A model generated the notes under the pieces. It had not been told where the DNA came from, did not search any database, and worked only from the letters and a program-made list of their open reading frames with translations. A program made the position numbers and the translations under genes. From Gramella sp. AN32 (GTDB lineage Bacteria > Bacteroidota > Bacteroidia > Flavobacteriales > Flavobacteriaceae): DNA of 64,000 bases. Location of the stretch: the NCBI RefSeq assembly GCF_023718305.1, contig NZ_QEYO01000008.1, positions 124,001-188,000 of the forward strand, read 5' to 3'. Positions 38,301 to 46,363 of the stretch are shown here, piece by piece (the stretch's first letter is position 1; each line of letters starts with the position of its first letter).

Positions 38301-38611
38301 TTATCAATTTTGATAAATTTAAATTCCCCCTGATTGAGATAAAGTTCATCCTGAGCTTCATTAGAAACAAAATAAATATCGATAAGGCCATCATTGTTAT
38401 AATCGGCAGTGGCTACACCTGCACCGTTGTAATAGTAGAGGTAATTTAAAATATGAAGATCTTCTCCAGATTTTAAGGTATTCTGAAATGAAATATTGGA
38501 AATGGAAACTGGAATATTTTCAAACCGATAATTTGCCTCCTCCTTCCCGCATGATTGCAAAAGGAGCAAAGAGTAAATGCTTAATATGGATTTATAAAAT
38601 CTTTTGTTCAT
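35321..38611 (-). CDS. FG-GAP / ASPIC-UnbV double-propeller lipoprotein 1 of 3
   Basis: 1096 residues, lipoprotein signal (SILSIYSLLLLQSC). Seven DxDxDG repeats precede and seven follow the ASPIC/UnbV domain (IKIKLKGAKNNKFGVGARVYL, SLKIIWPGGKQQ). It is the first gene of a transcription unit that begins after the SusD terminator: a perfect -7 box at 38644-38651 lies 33 bases before the ATG. Similar integrin-like propeller proteins in Bacteroidota often accompany SusC/SusD pairs, but their role has not been worked out as far as I know. Confidence 0.9.
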   Translation of the reverse strand: MNKRFYKSILSIYSLLLLQSCGKEEANYRFENIPVSISNISFQNTLKSGEDLHILNYLYYYNGAGVATADYNNDGLIDIYFVSNEAQDELYLNQGEFKFIKIDNYGFDNSTGWSTGISNVDINNDGLMDIYICKVSGFLHLKGHNLLLVNQGNDKNGIPIFSEMSKEYGLDFSGFSTQASFLDYDLDGDLDMYLLNHSVYPNLNYGKGKKRESYDSKSGDRFFENIDGKFKDVSAQTEIFQGIIGYGLGISIGDLNNDGYPDIYIGNDFFENDYIYINQQDKTFKELNHQSESLGHTAHFSMGNSIADLDNDLNPDIVALDMLPEDLKTYKTSGLEYPFQTYSNYLKNGFSPQYMQNTLHYNRGDLSFSETAFASGIAASEWSWSPLIADFDLDGFKDIYVTNGIKGATNDMDFIKFISNEKIQKQLSEKKLENLPALTKALPKKKLRNYFFHNSGNQTFEELGLKWFKNEPSFSQGAAYADFDNDGDLDLVVNNTDTPAFLFRNEMGATNSIKIKLKGAKNNKFGVGARVYLYANEKTQMQELYLNQGFLSSVSPEMIFGVGTAKKIDSLKIIWPGGKQQLRKDISINSEVVLDYKDAAQNDSSSVIAQSQILLENDSLINYRHIEQQTLEFNKDPLTPFAYSNFGPTSTVGDINNDGLEDLVIGGGKSQALQVFFQDKNGQFDLQYFPVFDENRISENTAVLMVDVDNDHFKDIIVASGGNEFTRGNALKPILYLNQKGNFIKSNQFQDLEINASGISTTDIDHDGDLDVVFISNLIPGNYQAVPRQFIYLNNGIGEFKQMNPKKYSDFQNVGQVQDLFWIDLNADGWEDAIVVGYYMPVTIFMNEKGSLVKKSANLDKTNGWYNSVKATDFDHDGDIDIVAGNWGLNTRLKASTEEPLQLYLNDFDDNGSIDPILTYFYKGTETVFSSKDELDGQLPYLKKKFNNYSDFAKAKFTAIFPSDKLKNATVKQVYELGSVYLENTGSTNFKVRKLPFEAQISQIFDIEVNDFDNDGFDDLYIVGNNYEISTQLGRLDASHGTLLLNDQNGFFKNYRAKIPDVPGASRDIQKLCVDGETYFVITRNNNTLKILKSQN

Positions 38612-38643
38612 CGCTTATGAGGCTGCGAGGATAAGACGGTTAA

Positions 38644-38651
38644 CAAATTTA
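38644..38651 (-). promoter_or_regulatory. -7 promoter element of the ASPIC/UnbV unit
   Basis: On the minus strand this reads TAAATTTG, a perfect TAnnTTTG match, directly downstream of the SusD terminator and 33 bases before the start of the first propeller gene. No good -33 element was found. Confidence 0.65.
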
Positions 38652-38652
38652 A

Positions 38653-38685
38653 AGAAAAAAATAAGAGGGCTAAAAGCCCTCTTAT
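38653..38685 (-). terminator. Strong intrinsic terminator after SusD
   Basis: A perfect 11-bp stem (ATAAGAGGGCT / AGCCCTCTTAT) with a three-base loop and a T-run of at least six on the minus strand. It separates the susC-susD transcript from the propeller genes. Confidence 0.92.
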
Positions 38686-38705
38686 CAATAAAATTTACAT
38701 CTTTT

Positions 38706-40370
38706 TTAATATCCTGGATTTTGAGTCAGGTTTGGATTTAGGATTAACTGGCTTGATGGAATTGGGAATAAATTTTTGGTCTCATCACCAATTGCGGCAT
38801 CAGCCTTAAGGGTCCAGTCTCTGGTATATTCACCAAAACGGATCATATCGTTCCTTCTCCAGAATTCATTATAAAGTTCACGTCCCCTTTCATCCAAAAT
38901 ATCCTGTTCAGAAACACTTGCCAAAGGCGTCGCTTTTCTAAGCGTCCTTAATTCATTGATCATTGCGGTTGCATCTCCACCAGATCTCATCATGGCTTCA
39001 GCTTTCATTAAATAAGCATCAGCGAATCTGAAGAAAATCTCATGTTCAGTAAACGCCCCATATCGTGGGTTATACTTGATAACACGAATTCCTGAAGTTT
39101 CACTGTTGTTAATTAAGCTAACATTCCCGTTATTATCAGTGAATTGTCTTTTGAAAGTTAGTGGGTTACCCCCACGATCTTGTAACGCAGAACCATCATA
39201 ATCATATTGTTGATTAATTAGGAAACCAAAACCAATATTTGAACCATCGGCAATCCCATCATCATTCGCATCTATTGAACCAGCAAAGGAACCTGCGGGT
39301 AAACCGGAAGGTGGAACATATCCCCTTCTTTCTTCCTGTCCGTCTAAAGGTTCACCGTCTTTAGTACCTCGGTTCATGTCTGGATCTCCTTCAAAAGTAT
39401 CGTAAAAATCAGCTAAGGTGGCAAAACCATTCCAGCCACCACCTGCTTGGTCCGGAGCCTGGTTGTAATGTAATCCATTCCAGATCCTGTTTCCAACAGA
39501 TGTTGGAATAAACCAGATAGTTTCATTATCTAAAGTATTTTTGAAAATATCAAAATAACCATTTTCTAGCGCATAACCTTCAGCAGCGATTTGATCTACC
39601 AGGCTAATTACTTCAGCCATATCTGCGCTATTGGCTTCACCTCCAAGATAAATATGTTTATTAAGCAAAACCTTTGCCAATAAATATCTTGCCGCAGCTT
39701 TACTAGCTCTGGCATTTGGTGAGGTTGAATTACCTACACCACTTCCGGGGCCTACTGCAGGTAAATTGGCAATAGATGCATTTAAATCTGATACAATTTG
39801 ATCTACCGCTTCCTGTCCACTCAATACAACTGGATCATCAAAAACCGGAGCCTGGGGATCACGTACGGGAATCTGTCCAAAATTATCAAGTATCACCCAC
39901 ATTCCCAGAGCCCTTAAAAAGTAAGCATCAGCTTCCTGAGCAGGAGTAGCATCAGTTAAATCTGAAAGAATCTGAGCTGCCTGATAGTGTAAAGTATTCC
40001 ATTGGTTCCAGGTATTTAGAATATACTGGTGGTCCGGTCTCCATTCGTGCTGATGCAGTTGTCTCCAGATACCGTTATCCCCCCAGTCTGAGCCTCTGGT
40101 AGGTACCAAAGCTTCATCTGTAGTTACTTCACTTAATGCATATAAATTCGCCTGGTCACCTATATAACCATTTAAGCTGTTATAGGCATTGCCAACAAAG
40201 GATGTTGGATCACTTACCCCCTGAAATCCTGCTTCAGTGGCATCGATAATAATCGAGTCAGTGCCCTCTATCTCTAAATCTGTACAGGACAGGAGCGTGG
40301 TTGCCAATATGAGCGAACCTGATAGCAACCTGGCTGTAGTTTTAAAAATTCTTTTATTTTTCATTGTCAT
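38706..40370 (-). CDS. RagB/SusD family nutrient-binding lipoprotein
   Basis: 554 residues, surface lipoprotein (signal ILATTLLSCTD). The family marks are the TPR-like helices, the C-terminal block (GRELYNEFWRRNDMIRFG, KNLFPIPSSQLILNPNL) and the start 8 or 14 bases after SusC (ATG at 40370 or 40364). It binds the ligand over the mouth of the SusC porin. No glycoside hydrolase lies in the unit, so the ligand cannot be predicted as a particular glycan. A strong terminator follows. Confidence 0.94.
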   Translation of the reverse strand: MTMKNKRIFKTTARLLSGSLILATTLLSCTDLEIEGTDSIIIDATEAGFQGVSDPTSFVGNAYNSLNGYIGDQANLYALSEVTTDEALVPTRGSDWGDNGIWRQLHQHEWRPDHQYILNTWNQWNTLHYQAAQILSDLTDATPAQEADAYFLRALGMWVILDNFGQIPVRDPQAPVFDDPVVLSGQEAVDQIVSDLNASIANLPAVGPGSGVGNSTSPNARASKAAARYLLAKVLLNKHIYLGGEANSADMAEVISLVDQIAAEGYALENGYFDIFKNTLDNETIWFIPTSVGNRIWNGLHYNQAPDQAGGGWNGFATLADFYDTFEGDPDMNRGTKDGEPLDGQEERRGYVPPSGLPAGSFAGSIDANDDGIADGSNIGFGFLINQQYDYDGSALQDRGGNPLTFKRQFTDNNGNVSLINNSETSGIRVIKYNPRYGAFTEHEIFFRFADAYLMKAEAMMRSGGDATAMINELRTLRKATPLASVSEQDILDERGRELYNEFWRRNDMIRFGEYTRDWTLKADAAIGDETKNLFPIPSSQLILNPNLTQNPGY

Positions 40371-40378
40371 ATTTTTTA

Positions 40379-43300
40379 TTAAAATGTTGCATTCACACCA
40401 AAAGATATGGTACGCGGTCTTGGATAAGCAGCATAATCTATACCTACGGTTGGAATTCCTGAATCATTTAGGTTACCTGTATTTGTAGAAACTTCCGGAT
40501 CTAAACCACTATAACCTGTTATCAGGAACAAGTTTTGACCGGTCACACTAAATCTTAAGGAATTAACAAAACTACCGTCGTTCAATGGAAGGTTGTATCC
40601 CAAAGAAGCTGAAGATAGTCTAACAAAATCCCCTTTTTCTAAAAATCTGGTAGAAACAGCTACAGATGAAGCCGGATTTTCGTTGGTACTCAAAACATCC
40701 TGAGTAACGTTTTTACCAATCAACAATGCACTTTTTGTAAAAAATGCAGTACTAGTTGCATTGTATACATAAAAGTCGAACTGACCATTAAAGTATGTAG
40801 AAAGATCAAAATTCTTATATCGTGCATTTAAAGATAAACCAGCATTCCAATCGGCCTGGGCATCTTTGCCTACGAAAAACTTATCTGCATCTGGATCACC
40901 TACTCCGTTCCCATCGGCATCAAAATAGGTAGGATTCCCATCCTGGTCAAAACCGGTAAATTCAGCCATATAGTATGAAAATAAAGGTTGTCCCGCCTGT
41001 AATTGCTGGGCGAACGCGTTACTTAAACCATTCCCTCTAATTGCACCGGTTGGAATAGTAAATGGGGTGTCCTGCACCTCATTGTTATTATAAGCGATAT
41101 TGAAGTTACCAGAAAAAGTAAAATCTTCTGTATCAACGACGTCATAATCTAAAGACAATTCCACACCTTCGTTAATTACTTTACCATCTAATAAATTACT
41201 AAAAATTACAGTACCATTGGATGGCGCAGCAGATTGTCTTGCCAATAACAAATCATTCGTAGTCTTACGGTAAAGGTTTACCGTACCACTAAACCTGTCA
41301 TTATTTACTCCAAAATCTACCCCAAGGTTTAAATCTGTAGTTTCCTCCCACTTAAGGTCTGCGTTTGGATCCCCATCTATAAAAGTTCCCGGTACAGGAA
41401 GTACATTCAGCTCATTGCTAATTCCACCTCCCGCAGCACGCTGGCGCTGTACAAAACGACCATAACCTAAACCTTCCTGGCTACCAACAATACCGGCACC
41501 AAGACGTAGTTTTAAAGTGGAGAAGGTATCTCCCATAAAATCTTCTTTATGGATTTGCCATGCTACTGCCCCGGAAGGGAAATAACCATATCTATTATTT
41601 TCACCAAATGTTGAAGAACCATCAGCCCTAAAAGTACCGGTGAAAAGATATTTTTCAGCAAGGGTATAGTTTGCCCTCATAAAATATGACTGTAATTCGT
41701 CATAGTTATCAAAGGTATAGTTTAATACATATGCTGGAATTGGCCTGTCAAAACCTCCTGGCAATTCTCCCGTGGTAAAAGAAGGAAGAAGATTATTCAG
41801 GTAAGTTCCATCATTTCCATATCCAAAAACAGTATAAGGACCGCTAATTGCTCCGGTTACACTACCATAAGCATCCCTAAGCTGATCTGCCATCATTCCC
41901 AGATTGGCTGTATCAAAACCTGCACCTTCAGACCCAAAACCATCTCTGTCAAATTTCTGATAAGAATATCCACCCACTACATCCAGCACAGAGTTATCAA
42001 ATTCTTTTACATAATTCAAAGTAGCCTCTAAAAGCGAGTTTACCTGGTTAAAGGTATCATATCGACCTCTACCAATATTAGAAATTCCATTTAAACCAAT
42101 TACATCAGATCCAAAGACTGAAGTGGTTTCAGTATCTGCTTTTTCGTAACCAACAGTCAATTTCGCACTAAGTTCGTTAGTAACAGCATATTCAGCGGAA
42201 GCATTTCCTAAAAATCTTTCCACTTCGGAAAGTCCCTGAAAACTGTTAAGTAAGCTCACGGGATTTAAAACGTTTCCTCCTGGATTAAATGTAGGATCTA
42301 TAGGTGCTGTTGGATTTTGCGTAATAGATGCCCCAATAAGGTCACCAGTTGAACCGGCATTACCGTTAATAGGAGCACTCTCCTGATCTACTTTAGACAG
42401 GGAAGCCTGAACGCTAAGCGTTAATTTATCGTCAAATAAACGCTGGCTGATATTCAATCTTCCCGATAATCTTTCCAAAGAAGAGTTCTTTACGACGCCT
42501 TCCTGGTCATTATACCCAATTGAAGCTCGTACATTACCTCCCGTATAACTCTTTGAATAACTTAAGTCAACATTTTCAGAAATTGCCGTACGGGTATAAA
42601 AGTCCTGAAAATCAGAATCAAATTCAAAGTCCAATGCATCAGGATCGTTCCCAACGGAAGCAATAGCATCTAAATATTGCTCAGCATTTAATAAATCATA
42701 TTTACTTGCAGGTGTACCCACACTTATAGTGGAGTTAAGTTCGAACCTACCTTTAGAAGCACCTCTACCACCTTTAGTTTGAATTATCACAACCCCGTTT
42801 GCACCTCTGGAGCCATAAATGGCTGTAGCGGAAGCATCTTTTAATATCGAAATGCTCTCAATATCATTAGGGTTAAGGAAGCTTAATGGGTTTTGCCCAC
42901 CAGCAGTACCAATCCCTCCAACACTGGAGGAAGGAGCCCCACCTGAACCAAGTGGCACACCATCTACTACAAATAAAGGATTGTTCCCTGAACGAATAGA
43001 GTTAGATCCCCTAATACGCACATTGATCCCTGCTCCAGGTGCACCAGAAGTTTCTGAAATTTGAACTCCGGCAGATTTACCCTGAATTAATTGTTCCGGA
43101 GTGGCTATCACCCCTTTATTAAATTCTTCTGATGTTACCGAAGAAACAGAACCGGTGGCGTCCTTAATCGTTGTAGTTCCATATCCAATCAATACAACTT
43201 CTTCAAGCTCTGAAGCATTCGTAGCCATATTAACATCGATCGTAGCTCTACCCGCAACACCAATTTCCTGGGTTGTATAGCCTACAAAACTAAAAATAAG

Positions 43301-43507
43301 CACCGCATCTGCGGGCACATTATTCAAAGTGTAATTACCATCAAAATCTGTAGTTGTACCATTAGAGGTATCTTTTACCAGTACCGTAGCACCTGGTAAA
43401 GGTCCGGTTTCATCTGTAACCGTTCCAGAAACAGACTGCGCTTTTGCCATACTGAAGCATAAAAATGCCAGAGAGAACAAAAGGCTTCTGAAAATAGTTT
43501 TTTTCAT
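40379..43507 (-). CDS. SusC/RagA family TonB-dependent outer-membrane transporter
   Basis: 1042 residues. Signal peptide (to about 23, ...FSMAKAQ), carboxypeptidase-D regulatory-like domain (VSGTVTDETGPLPGATVLVK, about 25-110), plug domain (GYGTTTIKDATGSVSSV; PEQLIQGKSAGVQI; VDGVPLG; IESISILKDASATAIYGSRG) and a beta-barrel ending in Phe (GVNATF). It imports its ligand through the outer membrane using TonB energy, together with the SusD next to it. The 330-base leader region carries a hairpin and a palindrome, which suggests regulated expression. Confidence 0.95.
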   Translation of the reverse strand: MKKTIFRSLLFSLAFLCFSMAKAQSVSGTVTDETGPLPGATVLVKDTSNGTTTDFDGNYTLNNVPADAVLIFSFVGYTTQEIGVAGRATIDVNMATNASELEEVVLIGYGTTTIKDATGSVSSVTSEEFNKGVIATPEQLIQGKSAGVQISETSGAPGAGINVRIRGSNSIRSGNNPLFVVDGVPLGSGGAPSSSVGGIGTAGGQNPLSFLNPNDIESISILKDASATAIYGSRGANGVVIIQTKGGRGASKGRFELNSTISVGTPASKYDLLNAEQYLDAIASVGNDPDALDFEFDSDFQDFYTRTAISENVDLSYSKSYTGGNVRASIGYNDQEGVVKNSSLERLSGRLNISQRLFDDKLTLSVQASLSKVDQESAPINGNAGSTGDLIGASITQNPTAPIDPTFNPGGNVLNPVSLLNSFQGLSEVERFLGNASAEYAVTNELSAKLTVGYEKADTETTSVFGSDVIGLNGISNIGRGRYDTFNQVNSLLEATLNYVKEFDNSVLDVVGGYSYQKFDRDGFGSEGAGFDTANLGMMADQLRDAYGSVTGAISGPYTVFGYGNDGTYLNNLLPSFTTGELPGGFDRPIPAYVLNYTFDNYDELQSYFMRANYTLAEKYLFTGTFRADGSSTFGENNRYGYFPSGAVAWQIHKEDFMGDTFSTLKLRLGAGIVGSQEGLGYGRFVQRQRAAGGGISNELNVLPVPGTFIDGDPNADLKWEETTDLNLGVDFGVNNDRFSGTVNLYRKTTNDLLLARQSAAPSNGTVIFSNLLDGKVINEGVELSLDYDVVDTEDFTFSGNFNIAYNNNEVQDTPFTIPTGAIRGNGLSNAFAQQLQAGQPLFSYYMAEFTGFDQDGNPTYFDADGNGVGDPDADKFFVGKDAQADWNAGLSLNARYKNFDLSTYFNGQFDFYVYNATSTAFFTKSALLIGKNVTQDVLSTNENPASSVAVSTRFLEKGDFVRLSSASLGYNLPLNDGSFVNSLRFSVTGQNLFLITGYSGLDPEVSTNTGNLNDSGIPTVGIDYAAYPRPRTISFGVNATF

Positions 43508-43598
43508 AAAAATAGTTTTAGTTGGAATGTTAATTAATCTCCTTAATTATTTATAAAATTAGAGAATATTCTGTTAATAAATCAGCCCATTATCATTA

Positions 43599-43618
43599 GA
43601 AATCACGCAAACGATTTC
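43599..43618. promoter_or_regulatory. Imperfect palindrome upstream of SusC
   Basis: GAAATC-N8-GATTTC, perfect in its six-base arms, 92 bases before the SusC start. The core ACGCAAAC recalls LacI-type operators, but no LacI gene is present in the window. Confidence 0.35.
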
Positions 43619-43636
43619 GCAGTAGTTTAAAAAATA

Positions 43637-43692
43637 ATTGCCTATTTCATAAAAAATTCAAGAATAAAGAAGAATCTTTCGAAATAGGCAAT
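43637..43692 (-). promoter_or_regulatory. Terminator-like hairpin in the SusC leader
   Basis: ATTGCCTATTTC and GAAATAGGCAAT form a perfect 12-bp stem around a 32-base loop; on the minus strand it is followed within two bases by TTATTTTTT. It is either the terminator of the GMC/subunit-3 transcript, which ends 144 bases upstream, or an attenuator in the SusC leader if transcription starts at the -7 box at 43741-43748. Confidence 0.6.
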
Positions 43693-43740
43693 CAGAATTT
43701 AATTATTATCTGTCTATTTAAAATTTTAACAAGAATAATT

Positions 43741-43748
43741 CAAAATTA
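43741..43748 (-). promoter_or_regulatory. Possible -7 element for SusC
   Basis: On the minus strand this reads TAATTTTG, a perfect TAnnTTTG match, about 235 bases before the SusC start. A transcript from here would include the hairpin at 43637-43692. No clear -33 element. Confidence 0.4.
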
Positions 43749-43835
43749 ATCATTCATATAAAATTTTTTCATTGTTAATAACTTCTTTCGTTTTAGCACA
43801 ATTATTATGCATTTGCGATACGAGACGTCTAAAAC

Positions 43836-44504
43836 CTATAAAGACATCGCCTTACCACCACCAAGTTCACTTACGGGCCCACATGGTATATATTGACCTG
43901 GAATGGGATCATACCAAAGAACATTTTCACCAACCTCCTCACTGTTTTTCCATGCCCAAATGGCCATACCGCGAACTGAAGTTAGATAGTTATATGCCCC
44001 CTCATCTTTTCCCATAGTGGGACTAGTAGTATTTTCGACCTCTCCTTCTTCTTTTTGCTCCTGTGCATCCTGAGTTTCAGTATTGCGTTTCATGAAGGCT
44101 TCACGTTCTGCAGGTGTAGCTTTTAAATACTTCTTAATGATAGTATCAAAATCTTCGTCGGAACCTTCCTCATGGACTTTATCGAAATCACGATTAAAAG
44201 ATTCAGCAAATCTTTCTGATGCTTCTTCAAAACGATTTCGGTTATCCTCATCGGCCACCTCATTCATATAACTATCAATGAATTGGGCAATATTAAGATC
44301 TGAAGCTCCCGGAGTATCTGTCTTGGGAATGATAACATTCAGCACACGTTTCAAAGCAAATCCATGGGATGCACTTAAAAAAGTGGGTTTCCAGTCATAT
44401 TCCGGTTCGTTCTTACAACTTTGTAATAAACTTAAAGCAGAAGGTCCCATCACCAAAATTCCAGCACCTAATCCTATATTCTTTAATGCTTGTCTTCTTT
44501 TCAT
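43836..44504 (-). CDS. Gluconate 2-dehydrogenase subunit 3-type protein
   Basis: 222 residues with a twin-arginine start (MKRRQALKNIGLGAGILVMG) that also contains a lipobox-like LLQSC. The rest fits the small subunit 3 family that accompanies GMC-type sugar dehydrogenases (LNVIIPKTDTPGA, FIDSYMNEVA, MGKDEGAYNYL, WYDPIPGQYIPCGP). It starts 12 bases after the stop of the GMC gene, so the pair forms a two-subunit dehydrogenase exported by Tat. An internal acidic, Gln/Glu-rich stretch (about 145-165) looks like a linker. Confidence 0.9.
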   Translation of the reverse strand: MKRRQALKNIGLGAGILVMGPSALSLLQSCKNEPEYDWKPTFLSASHGFALKRVLNVIIPKTDTPGASDLNIAQFIDSYMNEVADEDNRNRFEEASERFAESFNRDFDKVHEEGSDEDFDTIIKKYLKATPAEREAFMKRNTETQDAQEQKEEGEVENTTSPTMGKDEGAYNYLTSVRGMAIWAWKNSEEVGENVLWYDPIPGQYIPCGPVSELGGGKAMSL

Positions 44505-44516
44505 TATTCTAAAATT

Positions 44517-46220
44517 TTAAGCGTTGGATTTTTTGAAATTTTTCGATGCATGATCTGCAGCTCTAGCAGTAAGGGCCATATAGGTCAAGGATGGATTTTG
44601 GCATCCAGCAGAGGTCATGGCAGCCCCATCGGTCACATAAACATTGGTACATTCATGTACCTGATTATTACCATTTAAGATAGAAGTTTTAGGATCCCTT
44701 CCCATTCTGGCCATACCCATTTCGTGGATTCCCAAACCAGGTGCTCCTATATCATCATATCCATGAACATTCTTGAAGCCGCCTTTCTCAAGCATATCTA
44801 CCGCTTGAGAAACCATATCTTTTCGCATTTTCAATTCATTCTCTTTGAATTCTGCATCAAAAGTTACGGTTGGTAAGCCCCATTCATCAGTCTTGTCATA
44901 ATCAAGGGTCATTTTATTCTCATGATAAGGCAAAGTTTCACCAAAGCCCATGAGTCCCATATTCCAGCCACCTGGAGCACTAATTGCTTTTTTAAGATCT
45001 TCGCCATAAGCAGCTTCAGCAATATCGGCTGACCAGTCTCCACGACTTGCGCCTCCCTGATATCCATAACCTCTAAGGAAATCAACGTCTTTGTCATTTC
45101 CATTTAAGTTCCTGAACCTGGGAAGATAAATTCCGTTAGGCTTACGCCCCTTATAATACATATCTTCAAAACCGTCATAACTTCCGGATGCTCCTGCTTT
45201 AAAGTGGTGGTCCATTACATTATGACCTAATTCACCACTGCCATTTCCAAGTCCTTCAGGAAAACGATCAGATTTTGATTGCATCAGAATACTGGTAGAA
45301 GCCACGGCAGATGCGCATAAGAAAATGACATTAGCCGTAAATTCCATCGTTTCTTTAGTTTCAGTATCAATAACTTTAACACCCGTGGCCTGTTTTGTGT
45401 CTGGATCATACATTACCTCACTTACCACTGAATTTGGCCTTAAGGTCATATTCCCAGTTCTCTCTGCAGCAGGTAAAGTTGAAGCATTACTACTAAAGTA
45501 CCCTCCATAAGGACAACCTCTAACGCATCTATTTCTAAACTGGCAATTAGAGCGTCCTTCAAATTTTTTATCGCCGGTAAGATGGGCAACCCTACCACAG
45601 GTCATTACCCTTCCATCAAAATTTTCAGCAATGCTTTTTCTAAGGTGATCTTCCACACAGTTAAGTTCCATAGGCGGGAGAAAATTCCCATCAGGTAATT
45701 GACTCAAGCCCAGTTTTTCCCCGGAAACCCCTATATACGATTCAACATAATCATACCATGGAGAAACATCTCTATAGCGTATTGGCCAGTCTACGGCAAT
45801 CCCGTCACGTTGGTTCGCCCCGAAATCCAAATCACTTAAACGGTAACTGTGCCTACCCCACATAATCGATCTTCCCCCAACGTGGTAACCACGCATCCAG
45901 TCGAATCGTTTTGTTTCATTATAGGGATGTTTAATGTCATCTACGAACCAGTGTTTACTGGCATCTGAAACGGTATAACCGGTTCTTGCCTGCTTCTCCT
46001 GGCGCTTTTTTTCCTCCCGGGTTACCTGTCCTTTAAATTTATAATCCCATGGATCATCATTCATCGTGGGATAATCTTTTACATGTTCCACCATTCGTCC
46101 CCTTTCAAGAACCAATGTTTTAAAGCCTTTCTCGGTAAGTTCTTTAGCAGCCCAACCGCCACTTATACCGGTTCCAACAACTATAGCGTCATAATTGTCA
46201 TTTTGGTAAATGTTACTCAC
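44517..46220 (-). CDS. GMC-family sugar dehydrogenase (FAD), large subunit
   Basis: 567 residues from the GTG at 46220 (MSNIYQNDNYDAIVVG...); a TTG at 46250 is the only earlier option. The FAD-binding motif VVGTGISGGWAAKEL lies at the N-terminus, and the C-terminal GMC domain has the catalytic His in GIHEMGMARMG and Asn in CQNPSLTYMA. A Cys-rich segment NCQFRNRCVRGCPYGG is typical of bacterial sugar/alcohol GMC dehydrogenases. With the subunit-3 gene it likely oxidises sugars, possibly at C3, in the periplasm after Tat export as a complex. Confidence 0.92.
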   Translation of the reverse strand: MSNIYQNDNYDAIVVGTGISGGWAAKELTEKGFKTLVLERGRMVEHVKDYPTMNDDPWDYKFKGQVTREEKKRQEKQARTGYTVSDASKHWFVDDIKHPYNETKRFDWMRGYHVGGRSIMWGRHSYRLSDLDFGANQRDGIAVDWPIRYRDVSPWYDYVESYIGVSGEKLGLSQLPDGNFLPPMELNCVEDHLRKSIAENFDGRVMTCGRVAHLTGDKKFEGRSNCQFRNRCVRGCPYGGYFSSNASTLPAAERTGNMTLRPNSVVSEVMYDPDTKQATGVKVIDTETKETMEFTANVIFLCASAVASTSILMQSKSDRFPEGLGNGSGELGHNVMDHHFKAGASGSYDGFEDMYYKGRKPNGIYLPRFRNLNGNDKDVDFLRGYGYQGGASRGDWSADIAEAAYGEDLKKAISAPGGWNMGLMGFGETLPYHENKMTLDYDKTDEWGLPTVTFDAEFKENELKMRKDMVSQAVDMLEKGGFKNVHGYDDIGAPGLGIHEMGMARMGRDPKTSILNGNNQVHECTNVYVTDGAAMTSAGCQNPSLTYMALTARAADHASKNFKKSNA

Positions 46221-46261
46221 AATAATTATATTTATTAATGAAAAAATCAATTGAAGTCCCT

Positions 46262-46269
46262 CAAATATA
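46262..46269 (-). promoter_or_regulatory. -7 element for the GMC dehydrogenase unit
   Basis: On the minus strand this reads TATATTTG, a perfect TAnnTTTG match, 41 bases before the GTG start. It supports the GTG at 46220, because a TTG at 46250 would be close to the transcription start. Confidence 0.55.
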
Positions 46270-46363
46270 TAAATTTATCCTTATTATTTTACATCTTTAA
46301 AAAAAAGGCTACATTTAAATTTCATATTTCACTTAATTTATTCTTTTAATTCTAAATTTCACA

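Noticed and set aside
28674..38611. Three propeller genes as fragments or a recent tandem duplication
   Set aside because: Each has its own lipoprotein signal, full 7 + 7 repeats and ASPIC/UnbV domain, and the sequences are widely diverged.
28674..38611. CRISPR-like regular short repeats from the many Asp-rich codons
   Set aside because: The repeats are coding (calcium-binding motifs) and spacing varies; no repeat-spacer structure exists in the window.
38706..43507. Classical polysaccharide utilisation locus
   Set aside because: No CAZyme of glycan-degrading families lies next to SusCD; only keto-sugar enzymes are close by.
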